Origin: Bacillota bacterium
GTDB taxonomy: Bacteria > Bacillota_A > Clostridia > Clostridiales > Clostridiaceae
DNA length: 49,688 bases
Direction: 5' to 3'
Assembly: GCA_021837545.1 (NCBI GenBank)
Contig: JAKBFR010000003.1
Span: 1-49,688, forward strand
This document shows positions 16,555-24,222 of this stretch, piece after piece. The position numbers and the translations under genes were made by a program. Numbering within the stretch: position 1 is the first letter of the stretch; each line of letters begins with the position of its first letter. The notes beneath the pieces were generated by a model. The model did not search any database, had not been told where the DNA came from, and saw only the letters and a list, made by a program, of their open reading frames with translations.

Positions 16555-17621
16555 AATACTTTCCCCCTATTTTTCAATTTATTTAATTTTTCAAGTGTTT
16601 CCCATATACCGTTAATATAACTTGCACCTAATGCACGATCATATAATCCGTATCCTGGTCTACCCGTTTCTCCCCATATCATTCTTCCATGATCTGGTCT
16701 TAAATAACCCTTAAAGTTATTCTTATGTAAAATACTCATAATTTTCACAATATCAAGTGAACCACAAGCTGAGAAATGAGCTGATTCTTCAAAACTTCCA
16801 TTATCTAAAAGTTTTACATTTCTTACGTGCATAAAGTGTATTCTTCCTTGAGCACTATATCTATCAATCATTTTATAAATATCATTTGATTTTGAACATC
16901 CTAATGATCCAGTACATAAAGTTAAACCATTATTAGGACTATCAACTAATTTTAAGAAACGATCTATATTCTCTTCAGAAGTTATTATTCTAGGAAGACC
17001 AAATATGTCGTATGGAGGATCATCTGGATGTATTGCCATATCAATTCCAGCTCCCTCTGCAACAGGGATTACTTTTTCTAAGAAATATTGTAAATTTCCC
17101 CAAAGAGCTTCTTTATCAGTTTTTGAATAATCATCAAATAAAGCTTTTAAATCTTCTTTTTTATAGCTAGAATCCCAGCCCGGAAGAGATAATTCTCCAT
17201 TTAATGGATCCATCTTTTCAAGTTGATCTGTATAATAAACAAGAGCTGTAGAACCATCTTCTAATTCTTTATCAAGTTGAGTTCTAGTCCAATCAAATAC
17301 AGGCATGAAGTTATAGCAAATACACTTTACTCCTGCTTCTCCTAATCTTCTAATATTTTCATTATAGTTTTCTATATATTTGTCACGAGTAGGTTTTCCA
17401 AGCTTTATGTCTTCATGAACAGGTACACTTTCAACTATATCAAATATAAGACCTGATACTTCAACATCCTCTTTTAATTTTGCTATACTTTCACGGCTCC
17501 ATACTTCTCCAACTGGTACATCGTAAACTGCTGAAACAACGCTTCTCATGTTAGGAATTTGTCTTATATACTTTAGTGTTACAGGATCACTTTTTCCATA
17601 CCATCTAAATGATAATTTCAT
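16551..17621 (-). CDS. uxuA: Mannonate dehydratase
   Basis: 356 residues from the ATG at 17621, placed 5 bases after GAGGTGG; the in-frame GTG three codons earlier overlaps that site and is rejected. UxuA family: [52 protein letters not shown] (metal and substrate region), MAIHPDDPP and HMRN, and the C-terminal [13 protein letters not shown]. It dehydrates D-mannonate to 2-keto-3-deoxygluconate. First gene of a two-gene operon, divergent from an AraC regulator. Confidence 0.95.
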   Translation of the reverse strand: MKLSFRWYGKSDPVTLKYIRQIPNMRSVVSAVYDVPVGEVWSRESIAKLKEDVEVSGLIFDIVESVPVHEDIKLGKPTRDKYIENYNENIRRLGEAGVKCICYNFMPVFDWTRTQLDKELEDGSTALVYYTDQLEKMDPLNGELSLPGWDSSYKKEDLKALFDDYSKTDKEALWGNLQYFLEKVIPVAEGAGIDMAIHPDDPPYDIFGLPRIITSEENIDRFLKLVDSPNNGLTLCTGSLGCSKSNDIYKMIDRYSAQGRIHFMHVRNVKLLDNGSFEESAHFSACGSLDIVKIMSILHKNNFKGYLRPDHGRMIWGETGRPGYGLYDRALGASYINGIWETLEKLNKLKNRGKVL

Positions 17622-17798
17622 AATAACCACCTCTTATTCTAATTTTTTTAGCTTACTTTTTCATTGATCTTTACTAATTTTCGTATATTTTTATACTACT
17701 CATAAAAGAATATACATTAAAATGCGCTTTCAGCTTTATTATTTGTTTTTTATTTTAATTAGCTATTGTTTGTATATCTAAATTATATATATTTATTT

Positions 17799-17842
17799 GC
17801 AATATTTATTGCTTTTATTGCTTGAAAAGTAATAAATATTGC
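17799..17842. repeat. Near-perfect 18-bp inverted repeat in the uxuA / AraC divergent region
   Basis: The arms GCAATATTTATTGCTTTT (17799-17816) and AAAAGTAATAAATATTGC (17825-17842) pair at 17 of 18 positions, the remaining one G-U, with an 8-base loop. No T-tract follows on either strand, so it is not an ordinary terminator. The rest of the 360-bp gap (17622-17981) is AT-rich with no other gene or clear promoter. Operator for the divergent regulator is possible. Confidence 0.7.
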
Positions 17843-17981
17843 TATATTGTATACTTATTAAAATGCCTTAATAGAATATTTTTAAATTGTAATTGAAATC
17901 TAAAGATAATGTGAGAATAAACACCAAATAAAAATATATAAGTAATTTAATATTATATTTATAAACATTTTAGGAGGTAGC

Positions 17982-18857
17982 ATGAATAATAACATATTAG
18001 AATTTACATCAAGACAAGTTATGAATTCACTAGATTTTGAATTTTTTCACTATTCTGATAATCATGGTATAAATGTTGAATATCATAATCATGATTTTTA
18101 TGAGATATTGTTCTTTATTTCTGGAAAAGTTAAATATATTATTGAAGGAAAAACATATAATCTTAAACCTAATGATATTCTTCTAACTAACAATAAAGAG
18201 CTACATAAACCTGTAATTGAACATGGCACGAACTATGAAAGGATTGTTCTTTGGATTAATCCAGACTTTGTGAAATCAATTGAAACTAATGAAACTACTC
18301 TTACACTTTGTTTTGAGGATTCCTCGAAACATCATTATAATATACTTCGTCCAAATATTAATCTTTTTCATTGTATTAAGAAGATATATGAAAAACTTGA
18401 AAAAGCTTATAATAATAATGATTATGGCGATACTCTTCTTCAAAAAATTTATATAACAGAATTGTTAATATACCTTAATAAAGCATATTTTGATACGTCT
18501 ACAGAAATTCAAATTGATATTGAACATAACTCAAAAATAAGTGATGTTGTACATTATATAAATGAAAATTTATGTGAAGATTTATCCCTTAACACGTTGT
18601 CTCAGAAATTTTATATAAGCAAGTATCATTTAAGTCGCCAATTTAAGCAATATGTTGGATTTACTATCCATCAATATATCAGTAAAAAAAGACTTATTAT
18701 TGCTAAAATTCATTTACATGATGGAGCTTCTATAGATTCTGCATATATTGATAGTGGATTTAATAACTATCCAAATTTTTTAAAAGCTTTTAAAGATGAG
18801 TTTGGATTTTCTCCAAAAAAATATATCAAAGCACTTAATGAAAATAAATTTAACTAA
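17982..18857 (+). CDS. AraC-family transcriptional regulator (uxu locus)
   Basis: 291 residues. N-terminal cupin (YHNHDFYEILFFISGKVKYIIEGKTYNLKPNDILLTNNKELHKPVI) and C-terminal double helix-turn-helix (DLSLNTLSQKFYISKYHLSRQFKQYVGFTIHQYISKKR and a second motif ending FKDEFGFSPKKYIK). ATG follows TAGGAGGTAGC. Divergent from uxuAB, so a sugar-acid-responsive activator of that operon is likely. It ends just before a terminator shared with the convergent opuC operon. Confidence 0.88.
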   Translation: MNNNILEFTSRQVMNSLDFEFFHYSDNHGINVEYHNHDFYEILFFISGKVKYIIEGKTYNLKPNDILLTNNKELHKPVIEHGTNYERIVLWINPDFVKSIETNETTLTLCFEDSSKHHYNILRPNINLFHCIKKIYEKLEKAYNNNDYGDTLLQKIYITELLIYLNKAYFDTSTEIQIDIEHNSKISDVVHYINENLCEDLSLNTLSQKFYISKYHLSRQFKQYVGFTIHQYISKKRLIIAKIHLHDGASIDSAYIDSGFNNYPNFLKAFKDEFGFSPKKYIKALNENKFN

Positions 18858-18860
18858 CAT

Positions 18861-18892
18861 AAAAGGCTTAACCATTTCAGTTAAGCCCCTTT
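18861..18892. terminator. Bidirectional terminator between the AraC gene and the opuC operon
   Basis: GGCTTAAC (18865-18872) pairs with GTTAAGCC (18880-18887); five T follow on the plus strand and AAAA precedes it, giving TTTT on the minus strand. The minus-strand permease stop codon (18877-18879) lies inside the loop and arm. Confidence 0.85.
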
Positions 18893-19536
18893 TTAATATA
18901 TATGGTACTCCCTTCAGGAGTAATTTTAATAAATTTTTTCTCAATTACATTAAGCATTCCATTTACTATTATAGCTAAACCTGCTGACATTAAGGTTCCC
19001 CATAGTATTTTAACCGTATTTACTGTTCTAAGACCATCTAATAAAATGCTACCAATCCCACCAGCATTAATAGATGCTGCAATTGTAGCAATACCGATTG
19101 TAGATACTACTGCAAGATGAATTCCTGCAAAGATTGGTCTAGTCACAAGTGGCAATTTAACTTGAAATAAGATTTGACTTTTATTCATTCCCATTCCAGT
19201 TGCTGCCTCAATAATGTATGCATCCACATTATTAAGTCCATCTATTGTGTTTCTTAGTAATATATACTGATTATAAAGTACTAAAACTATAATTGCAGTA
19301 ACTTTTCCTAGCCCTGTTAGTGGTACTAAAATTGCGAACAACGCTAAACTAGGAATTGAATATATCATTGCAAATATATTAATCAGCAATTTGGATGCTA
19401 TTTTTGAATAAGCTGTTAAAATTGTCAATAAGGCCGCTAATACTATTGATATTACTAAGGTAATTAAAACAATTTCTATATGTCCTACAAAAGCTTTTAA
19501 TAACTTATCAGGATATTTTAATAAATAATCAATCAT
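18877..19536 (-). CDS. opuCD: Osmolyte (glycine betaine/carnitine/choline) ABC permease
   Basis: 219 residues with about five to six membrane segments and the EAA-like loop EAATGMGMNKSQILFQVKLPLVTRPIFAGI (about 125-155). Same family as the other permease in this operon. It forms the channel with that subunit in an OpuC-type importer for compatible solutes. Its ATG lies 6 bases after the ATPase stop with TTGGAGG overlapping. It is the last gene of the operon and its stop lies within the terminator hairpin. Confidence 0.87.
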   Translation of the reverse strand: MIDYLLKYPDKLLKAFVGHIEIVLITLVISIVLAALLTILTAYSKIASKLLINIFAMIYSIPSLALFAILVPLTGLGKVTAIIVLVLYNQYILLRNTIDGLNNVDAYIIEAATGMGMNKSQILFQVKLPLVTRPIFAGIHLAVVSTIGIATIAASINAGGIGSILLDGLRTVNTVKILWGTLMSAGLAIIVNGMLNVIEKKFIKITPEGSTIYIKKGLN

Positions 19537-19542
19537 AAACTT

Positions 19543-20304
19543 TTAGTCCTCCAAAAATATTTTATGTCCCTTTGCTGAATCAATCAACGATCTCACAAAG
19601 TCATTTGCTGGATTTGCAACAATATTTTTTGGTGTATCTAATTGTTGTACCTTTCCTTTATCCATTATTAATACTCTGTTACCGAGTTTAAATGCTTCAT
19701 TAATATCATGAGTTACGAATAAATATGTTTTCTTTGAAGTTTTATAAATCTTTAATAACTCATCTTGAAGATTTATTCTATTTATTGCATCAATAGCACC
19801 AAAGGGCTCATCAAGTAACATTACATCAGGATTAACTGCCAAAGCTCTAGCAAGTCCTACGCGTTGCTGTTGACCACCAGATAGTTGCGATGGATATCTA
19901 TTCTTAAATTCATTTGGCTCTAATCCTACAAGTTTAAGCAGTTCATCTACCCTAGCATCTATTTTATCCTTAGGCCACTTAAGTATCTTTGGTACTGTTG
20001 CAATATTACTTGCTATTGTCATATGAGGAAATAACCCTACCTGTTGAATTACATAACCTATTTTTCTACGAAACTCTACTGGATCTTTTTTACTAATATT
20101 CTCACCAAAAAATTCAATACTTCCTTTATGTGGATCATACAAACGATTAATCATCTTAAGAAGAGTTGTCTTTCCACACCCTGACGAACCTAAAATTGTA
20201 ATGAACTCCCCATGGTTAATGGTGAGACTTACACCATCAACTGCACTATATGCTGATCCCTTAAATTGTTTGTAAACATTCTTAAACTCTATTGCTATAC
20301 TCAT
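19543..20304 (-). CDS. opuCA: Osmolyte ABC transporter ATP-binding protein (no CBS domains)
   Basis: 253 residues: Walker A GSSGCGKTT (about 39-47), Q-loop VIQQVGLFPHMT, signature LSGGQQQR near 140, Walker B VMLLDEPFGAID and the switch His in FVTHDINEA. The sequence (YDPHKGSIEFFGENI, IDAINRINLQDELLKIY) fits the quaternary-amine uptake group. Bacillus OpuCA is about 380 residues with a C-terminal CBS pair that senses ionic strength; this protein ends soon after the ATPase core. ATG follows AGAAGGAGATAGCCAAG. Confidence 0.88.
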   Translation of the reverse strand: MSIAIEFKNVYKQFKGSAYSAVDGVSLTINHGEFITILGSSGCGKTTLLKMINRLYDPHKGSIEFFGENISKKDPVEFRRKIGYVIQQVGLFPHMTIASNIATVPKILKWPKDKIDARVDELLKLVGLEPNEFKNRYPSQLSGGQQQRVGLARALAVNPDVMLLDEPFGAIDAINRINLQDELLKIYKTSKKTYLFVTHDINEAFKLGNRVLIMDKGKVQQLDTPKNIVANPANDFVRSLIDSAKGHKIFLED

Positions 20305-20326
20305 CTTGGCTATCTCCTTCTATCTG

Positions 20327-21229
20327 CTATTTAATAGAATCGTAATACTCCTTTGCTACTTCTTCATATTCTTTTTTATCTACATCAACTTCTGCATTTA
20401 ACTTTGTTATCTTCTTTGTATCTAAACTTGCACTAACTTTATTTAAAATATCAGCAATGTCAGGATGAGCATCTAATACTGATTTTTTAATTACTGGTGC
20501 TAAGTTATATGGAGGCCATACGTGTTTATTATCCTCTAATAAAGTAAATTCAGGTTTTATTAATTGACCTTCTGTTGTAGATGCTGGTGCAAGATCAGCT
20601 TCATTATTTGCTAATACCTCATATTTTAAGCCATTATCATATACCTTTGAAGATTTAAAGTTAAATTTTCCATAAACCTTCTCTAAGCCTGGAATACCAT
20701 CTTCTCTTTTATCAAATTCACCTTGTGATGCAAATCTGATTTCACTTGCATGTGCTTGTAGATCAGAAATAGTTTTAATTCCAAGTTTATTTGCCACATC
20801 AGTACGAATTACTAAACCTTGTCCATCATTTGCAGATGAATAATCAAGCCATTCTAAATTAAATTGCTTTTCATACTCTGATTTCACTGTGTTATAAACC
20901 TCTTTGGGATCTGTGATTAAATCCTTTTTTAAAATTGCTAATAATCCAGTTCCTGTATACTCAGGATATAAATCAATTTCATCATTTACTAATGATGTAT
21001 GAATAACAGAACTAGCAATGTTAGGTACTCTCTCTACCTTGTAACCTTTATCCTCAAGAGCTAGTGCATAAACTTCACCTACTAATGAATTCTCTGTAAA
21101 ATCCTTTGACCCTATACGAATTTTAGTTTTATCTTCACTTGAACTTTTACTATTGCCGCAAGCAACAAGGCCCCCAAGTACAACTGTAATTAATAAAGTT
21201 CCTATGATCTTTTTGATGTTTTTATTCAT
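20327..21229 (-). CDS. opuCC: Osmolyte ABC transporter substrate-binding lipoprotein
   Basis: 300 residues. Lipoprotein signal peptide with lipobox LVAC (Cys24) after a hydrophobic core; mature protein tethered to the outer face of the membrane. It is an OpuAC/ProX-type periplasmic-binding fold: KIRIGSKDFTENSLVGEVYALALEDKGYKVE, DLYPEYTGTGLLAIL, and ends with AEVDVDKKEYEEVAKEYYDSI. It delivers betaine, carnitine or choline to the permeases. ATG follows AGAGGGAGTGATAAT. Confidence 0.9.
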   Translation of the reverse strand: MNKNIKKIIGTLLITVVLGGLVACGNSKSSSEDKTKIRIGSKDFTENSLVGEVYALALEDKGYKVERVPNIASSVIHTSLVNDEIDLYPEYTGTGLLAILKKDLITDPKEVYNTVKSEYEKQFNLEWLDYSSANDGQGLVIRTDVANKLGIKTISDLQAHASEIRFASQGEFDKREDGIPGLEKVYGKFNFKSSKVYDNGLKYEVLANNEADLAPASTTEGQLIKPEFTLLEDNKHVWPPYNLAPVIKKSVLDAHPDIADILNKVSASLDTKKITKLNAEVDVDKKEYEEVAKEYYDSIK

Positions 21230-21276
21230 ATTATCACTCCCTCTTTTAAATTTAATTTTATTAAATTTGCTTAAAA

Positions 21277-21927
21277 TTAGATATTTGAATTAACATATTT
21301 ATATCTAAGAAGATATCTTTCTAAACCTAACATCGTTACATTAGCAAGCATAGAAAGAACTGCTACAGTGACACCTCCTATGATTAATAAATCAGCTCTA
21401 TTTAATCCTAGCCCAGTAAAAATAATATTACCGACACCACCACCACCTATATAGGCAGCCAGTGTAGCACTAGCAATTATCTCAACCATTGCTGTTTTAA
21501 TTCCAGTTAGCATAAGTGGTACTGCTAGTGGCACCTTCACCTTCCAAAAACTTTGTGATTTTGACATTCCCATTGCCATTGAAGTCTCTATCATAAATTC
21601 AGGAATTGTGTTGAAGGCAAGTGCTGTATTTAATAATATTGGCGGTATTCCAAGTAACACTAAGGCAATCAGTGCAGGTTTAATACCTGTTCCTACAATA
21701 GGAATTAACATGATTAATACAGCTAAGCTTGGAACAATTCGGAGTGTATTAAATCCTGCTGTTACCCATTTATACCACTCTTTATTTTTCGTTGATAGTA
21801 TTCCAAAAGGAATTCCAATAATAATTGCTACTAACAAAGATAGTAGACTTATAGTTAAATGCTCACCTATCGCTTGCAGATAGGTATCCATATCCTTTTC
21901 AAAATATTCTAAAATGTTATACCACAT
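21277..21927 (-). CDS. opuCB: Osmolyte ABC permease, first gene of the operon
   Basis: 216 residues from the ATG at 21927, which follows AAGGGAAGTG by 7 bases. The frame extends 17 codons further to an ATG at 21978 with a poorer site. About five membrane segments and the loop ETSMAMGMSKSQSFWKVKVPLAVPLMLTGI characteristic of binding-protein-dependent permeases. Gene order permease, lipoprotein, ATPase, permease on one strand with gaps of 6 to 47 bases shows a single operon. Confidence 0.88.
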   Translation of the reverse strand: MWYNILEYFEKDMDTYLQAIGEHLTISLLSLLVAIIIGIPFGILSTKNKEWYKWVTAGFNTLRIVPSLAVLIMLIPIVGTGIKPALIALVLLGIPPILLNTALAFNTIPEFMIETSMAMGMSKSQSFWKVKVPLAVPLMLTGIKTAMVEIIASATLAAYIGGGGVGNIIFTGLGLNRADLLIIGGVTVAVLSMLANVTMLGLERYLLRYKYVNSNI

Positions 21928-22090
21928 ATTTTCACTTCCCTTTTTCAAACAATGTAAAAAATCCCCTCCTATAAGCATATAACAATTGCTCCTATAAATT
22001 CAATTAAAATTCCATTCCAACCGAACTTATTAATTTTGTTGATGTTGTTGAATGTATAATAGATAATATATTCGCCTACCATACTAATAA

Positions 22091-22125
22091 ATAAAAAAAT
22101 TAGGATACCATCCAGTACCCTAATT
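22091..22125 (-). terminator. Terminator of the efflux pump gene
   Basis: Arms AATTAGGATAC (22098-22108) and GTACCCTAATT (22115-22125), 10 of 11 paired, followed on the minus strand by T7 and a TATTTATT tract, 26 bases after the stop codon. Confidence 0.85.
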
Positions 22126-22150
22126 GTTCCTTTTTATTTTAAATAATATC

Positions 22151-23635
22151 TTACGACTCTGTTAACATATTTACACCATGTTCTTTCTTATCCTGCCCTT
22201 CTATCTTAGGCATTACTATTGATAAAATTAGAGATAGAATAGATATAATTATAAATATTATAAACAGAACATGCAAAGAACTATTTAAAGAAAGCTTAAT
22301 TTGCTCACTCGTGACTGCAGCATTATATGTAGAGGAATTATATAAATTGCTTGGCTCTACTCCTTTTATTCCAAGCTGAATAAAATATCTAATTATATAT
22401 AAATTAAATATACTTCCAAATACACTTACACCTATTGTTTGTCCTAATGTCCTAAGTAATGAATTAGTAGCAGTTGCAGCACCTCTTTTGTTATATTCTA
22501 CAGATTCTTGAACAATTATAGTTAAAGTAGTAAAAGCTCCACCAAATCCAAAACCCATTATAAAAACATATACTAATACTAATAATAGTGAAGAATTTAT
22601 ATCTAACGTGGGTAGCAATATTGTGCTAATAAGCAAAATTACATTAGATATGAATATTACTACTTTTGCTCCATACTTTACTATGCACTTCCCTAAGACT
22701 ACCGAAGCTATAAGCCAAGCTACTGACATTGGAGCCAGAGCCAATCCTGATACCTTAGCATTAAAGCCTAATATATTTTGCAAATATATTGGTAAATAAA
22801 CATTTGAACCTATTAATATAGCTGAAGCTAAAAAACTTATTAAATTTACAATTGTGCTTGTCTTTGTAAATATTTCAAAAGGGATAATTGGCTCTTTTGC
22901 TTTTCTTTCTATCTTATAGAATGCAATTAGCAGTATTATAGTTATAACCACTGATATTGCTATAAATATATTATGCTTAGAACTTGTATTTTCAGTTGAT
23001 AGAAAAATATTCAAAAATATAATCATTGCAATGGATAAAGTAATAATCCCTGCAAAATCTATGTTATGTTTTTTCTTCTTAACTGTTTCCTTTAGATTTC
23101 TTTGAATAAGTATAACTGATAATATTCCAAAAGGAAGATTTATAAAAAATATCCAATGCCAAGACAATATATCTATTAATATTCCTCCCAAGAATGGACC
23201 TGCAAGACTTGCAATTCCCCATACTGTACCTATAAGCCCTTGAACCTTTGGTCTTTCCTCCAATGTAAATACATCTCCAATAATTGTATATGTAACTGTA
23301 AATATTGCACCTGCACCCAACCCTTGAATTGCACGGAATCCTATTAACATATTCATAGTGTGTGATAATCCGCATAAAAAACTCCCAACTAAAAATATTA
23401 TTATTCCAATTGAAAGTATATTTTTTCTTCCATATAAATCTGACAACTTACCGTATATTGGAGTAGAGATTGCAGACGTTAATAAATATACTGAAAAAAC
23501 TAAACTAATAACTTCAAATCCCTGTAAATCCTTCACTATAGTTGGAATGGCTGTAGTCACAACTGTTCCTTCCACTGCTCCTAAAAACATTGCTACCATT
23601 AATGCTATTACTATATTTCTCTTTGTCGAATACAT
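22151..23635 (-). CDS. MFS multidrug efflux transporter, DHA2 (EmrB/QacA) family, 14 membrane segments
   Basis: 494 residues with 14 predicted membrane segments. Motif A is GKLSDLYGRK (about 62-71), the N-terminal acidic/Thr pattern is GAVEGTVVTTAIPTIVKDL, the RAIQGLGAGAIF stretch follows, and motif C-like GTVWGIASLAGPFLGGIL lies near 140. DHA2 proteins export drugs and lipophilic cations by proton antiport. No TetR or MarR gene is adjacent, so regulation is not apparent. ATG follows AAGGAAGTG at a distance of about 10 bases. Confidence 0.9.
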   Translation of the reverse strand: MYSTKRNIVIALMVAMFLGAVEGTVVTTAIPTIVKDLQGFEVISLVFSVYLLTSAISTPIYGKLSDLYGRKNILSIGIIIFLVGSFLCGLSHTMNMLIGFRAIQGLGAGAIFTVTYTIIGDVFTLEERPKVQGLIGTVWGIASLAGPFLGGILIDILSWHWIFFINLPFGILSVILIQRNLKETVKKKKHNIDFAGIITLSIAMIIFLNIFLSTENTSSKHNIFIAISVVITIILLIAFYKIERKAKEPIIPFEIFTKTSTIVNLISFLASAILIGSNVYLPIYLQNILGFNAKVSGLALAPMSVAWLIASVVLGKCIVKYGAKVVIFISNVILLISTILLPTLDINSSLLLVLVYVFIMGFGFGGAFTTLTIIVQESVEYNKRGAATATNSLLRTLGQTIGVSVFGSIFNLYIIRYFIQLGIKGVEPSNLYNSSTYNAAVTSEQIKLSLNSSLHVLFIIFIIISILSLILSIVMPKIEGQDKKEHGVNMLTES

Positions 23636-23833
23636 TCTTTTAAATCACTTCCTTATTAAATTCCTTTGTTAAATTTATTAATGAGACTTTGTAAGTATAT
23701 ATATATTAAACTATTTACACAACATAATAATAACTCAACTTTCTTTTCACTAATTATGTGCTAAAGTTGAATTATTAAATAATTTCAAAATATCACAAAA
23801 AACAAACAATCCCAAAATAATCTCCTTTTGCAA

Positions 23834-23870
23834 AAACAAAAACGGCTTAACCCGCATGGTTAAGCCGTTT
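23834..23870 (-). terminator. Terminator of tRNA-Arg
   Basis: Perfect 14-bp stem AAAACGGCTTAACC / GGTTAAGCCGTTTT (23838-23851 and 23857-23870) with a 5-base loop, 12 bases past the tRNA 3' end. Confidence 0.9.
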
Positions 23871-23882
23871 TAATATATAACT

Positions 23883-23957
23883 TGGTACTCCCAGCGAGAA
23901 TCGAACTCACATCTATCCCTTAGGAGGGGATTGTTCTATCCATTTAACTATAGGAGC
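23883..23957 (-). tRNA. tRNA-Arg (anticodon CCT)
   Basis: 75 nt with encoded CCA. Acceptor GCTCCTA pairs with TGGGAGT (two G-U pairs). Anticodon arm ATCCC-CTCCTAA-GGGAT gives CCT. The T arm GTGAGTTCGATTCTCGC is complete. It stands alone between the efflux gene and a repeat element. Confidence 0.95.
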
Positions 23958-24054
23958 ATATATTATAAGAATCGAACTAATGCTTTTATTCTTACTTATA
24001 AATTCTATTATAATTATTTGATCTTGTCAAATCTGTTATGCAGATATATCTTGT

Positions 24055-24152
24055 GTTACGGATCCTAGCTCTTAGACATTGTGCCCCTTGTGGGTATAAG
24101 TTCAACTAAGATTCAGATGAGGATCAAACCCCACCTGAATCAAGTTTCACTT
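24055..24152 (+). mobile_element. Transposon-end-like structured element, copy 2
   Basis: The block 24096-24152 matches 10643-10699 in the same orientation (52 of 57). Its hairpin GATTCAGATGA / CCACCTGAATC (24110-24120, 24131-24141) carries a C-G pair where copy 1 has T-A. GTTACGGATCCTAGCT at 24055-24070 is the reverse complement (15 of 16) of the segment preceding the hairpins in copy 1. There is no transposase gene; it sits between tRNA-Arg and the P-type ATPase 3' end. Confidence 0.5.
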
Positions 24153-24222
24153 GATTCAAATGTATGTCTCAAAAGTCTAAGTTATAAGATAAATACATAA
24201 TTAAGGATTAAATTGTTTTTAA

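Noticed and set aside
17715..17730. cre-like TGAAAGCG on the minus strand upstream of uxuA
   Set aside because: Only the left half fits the consensus; three conserved positions of the right half differ.
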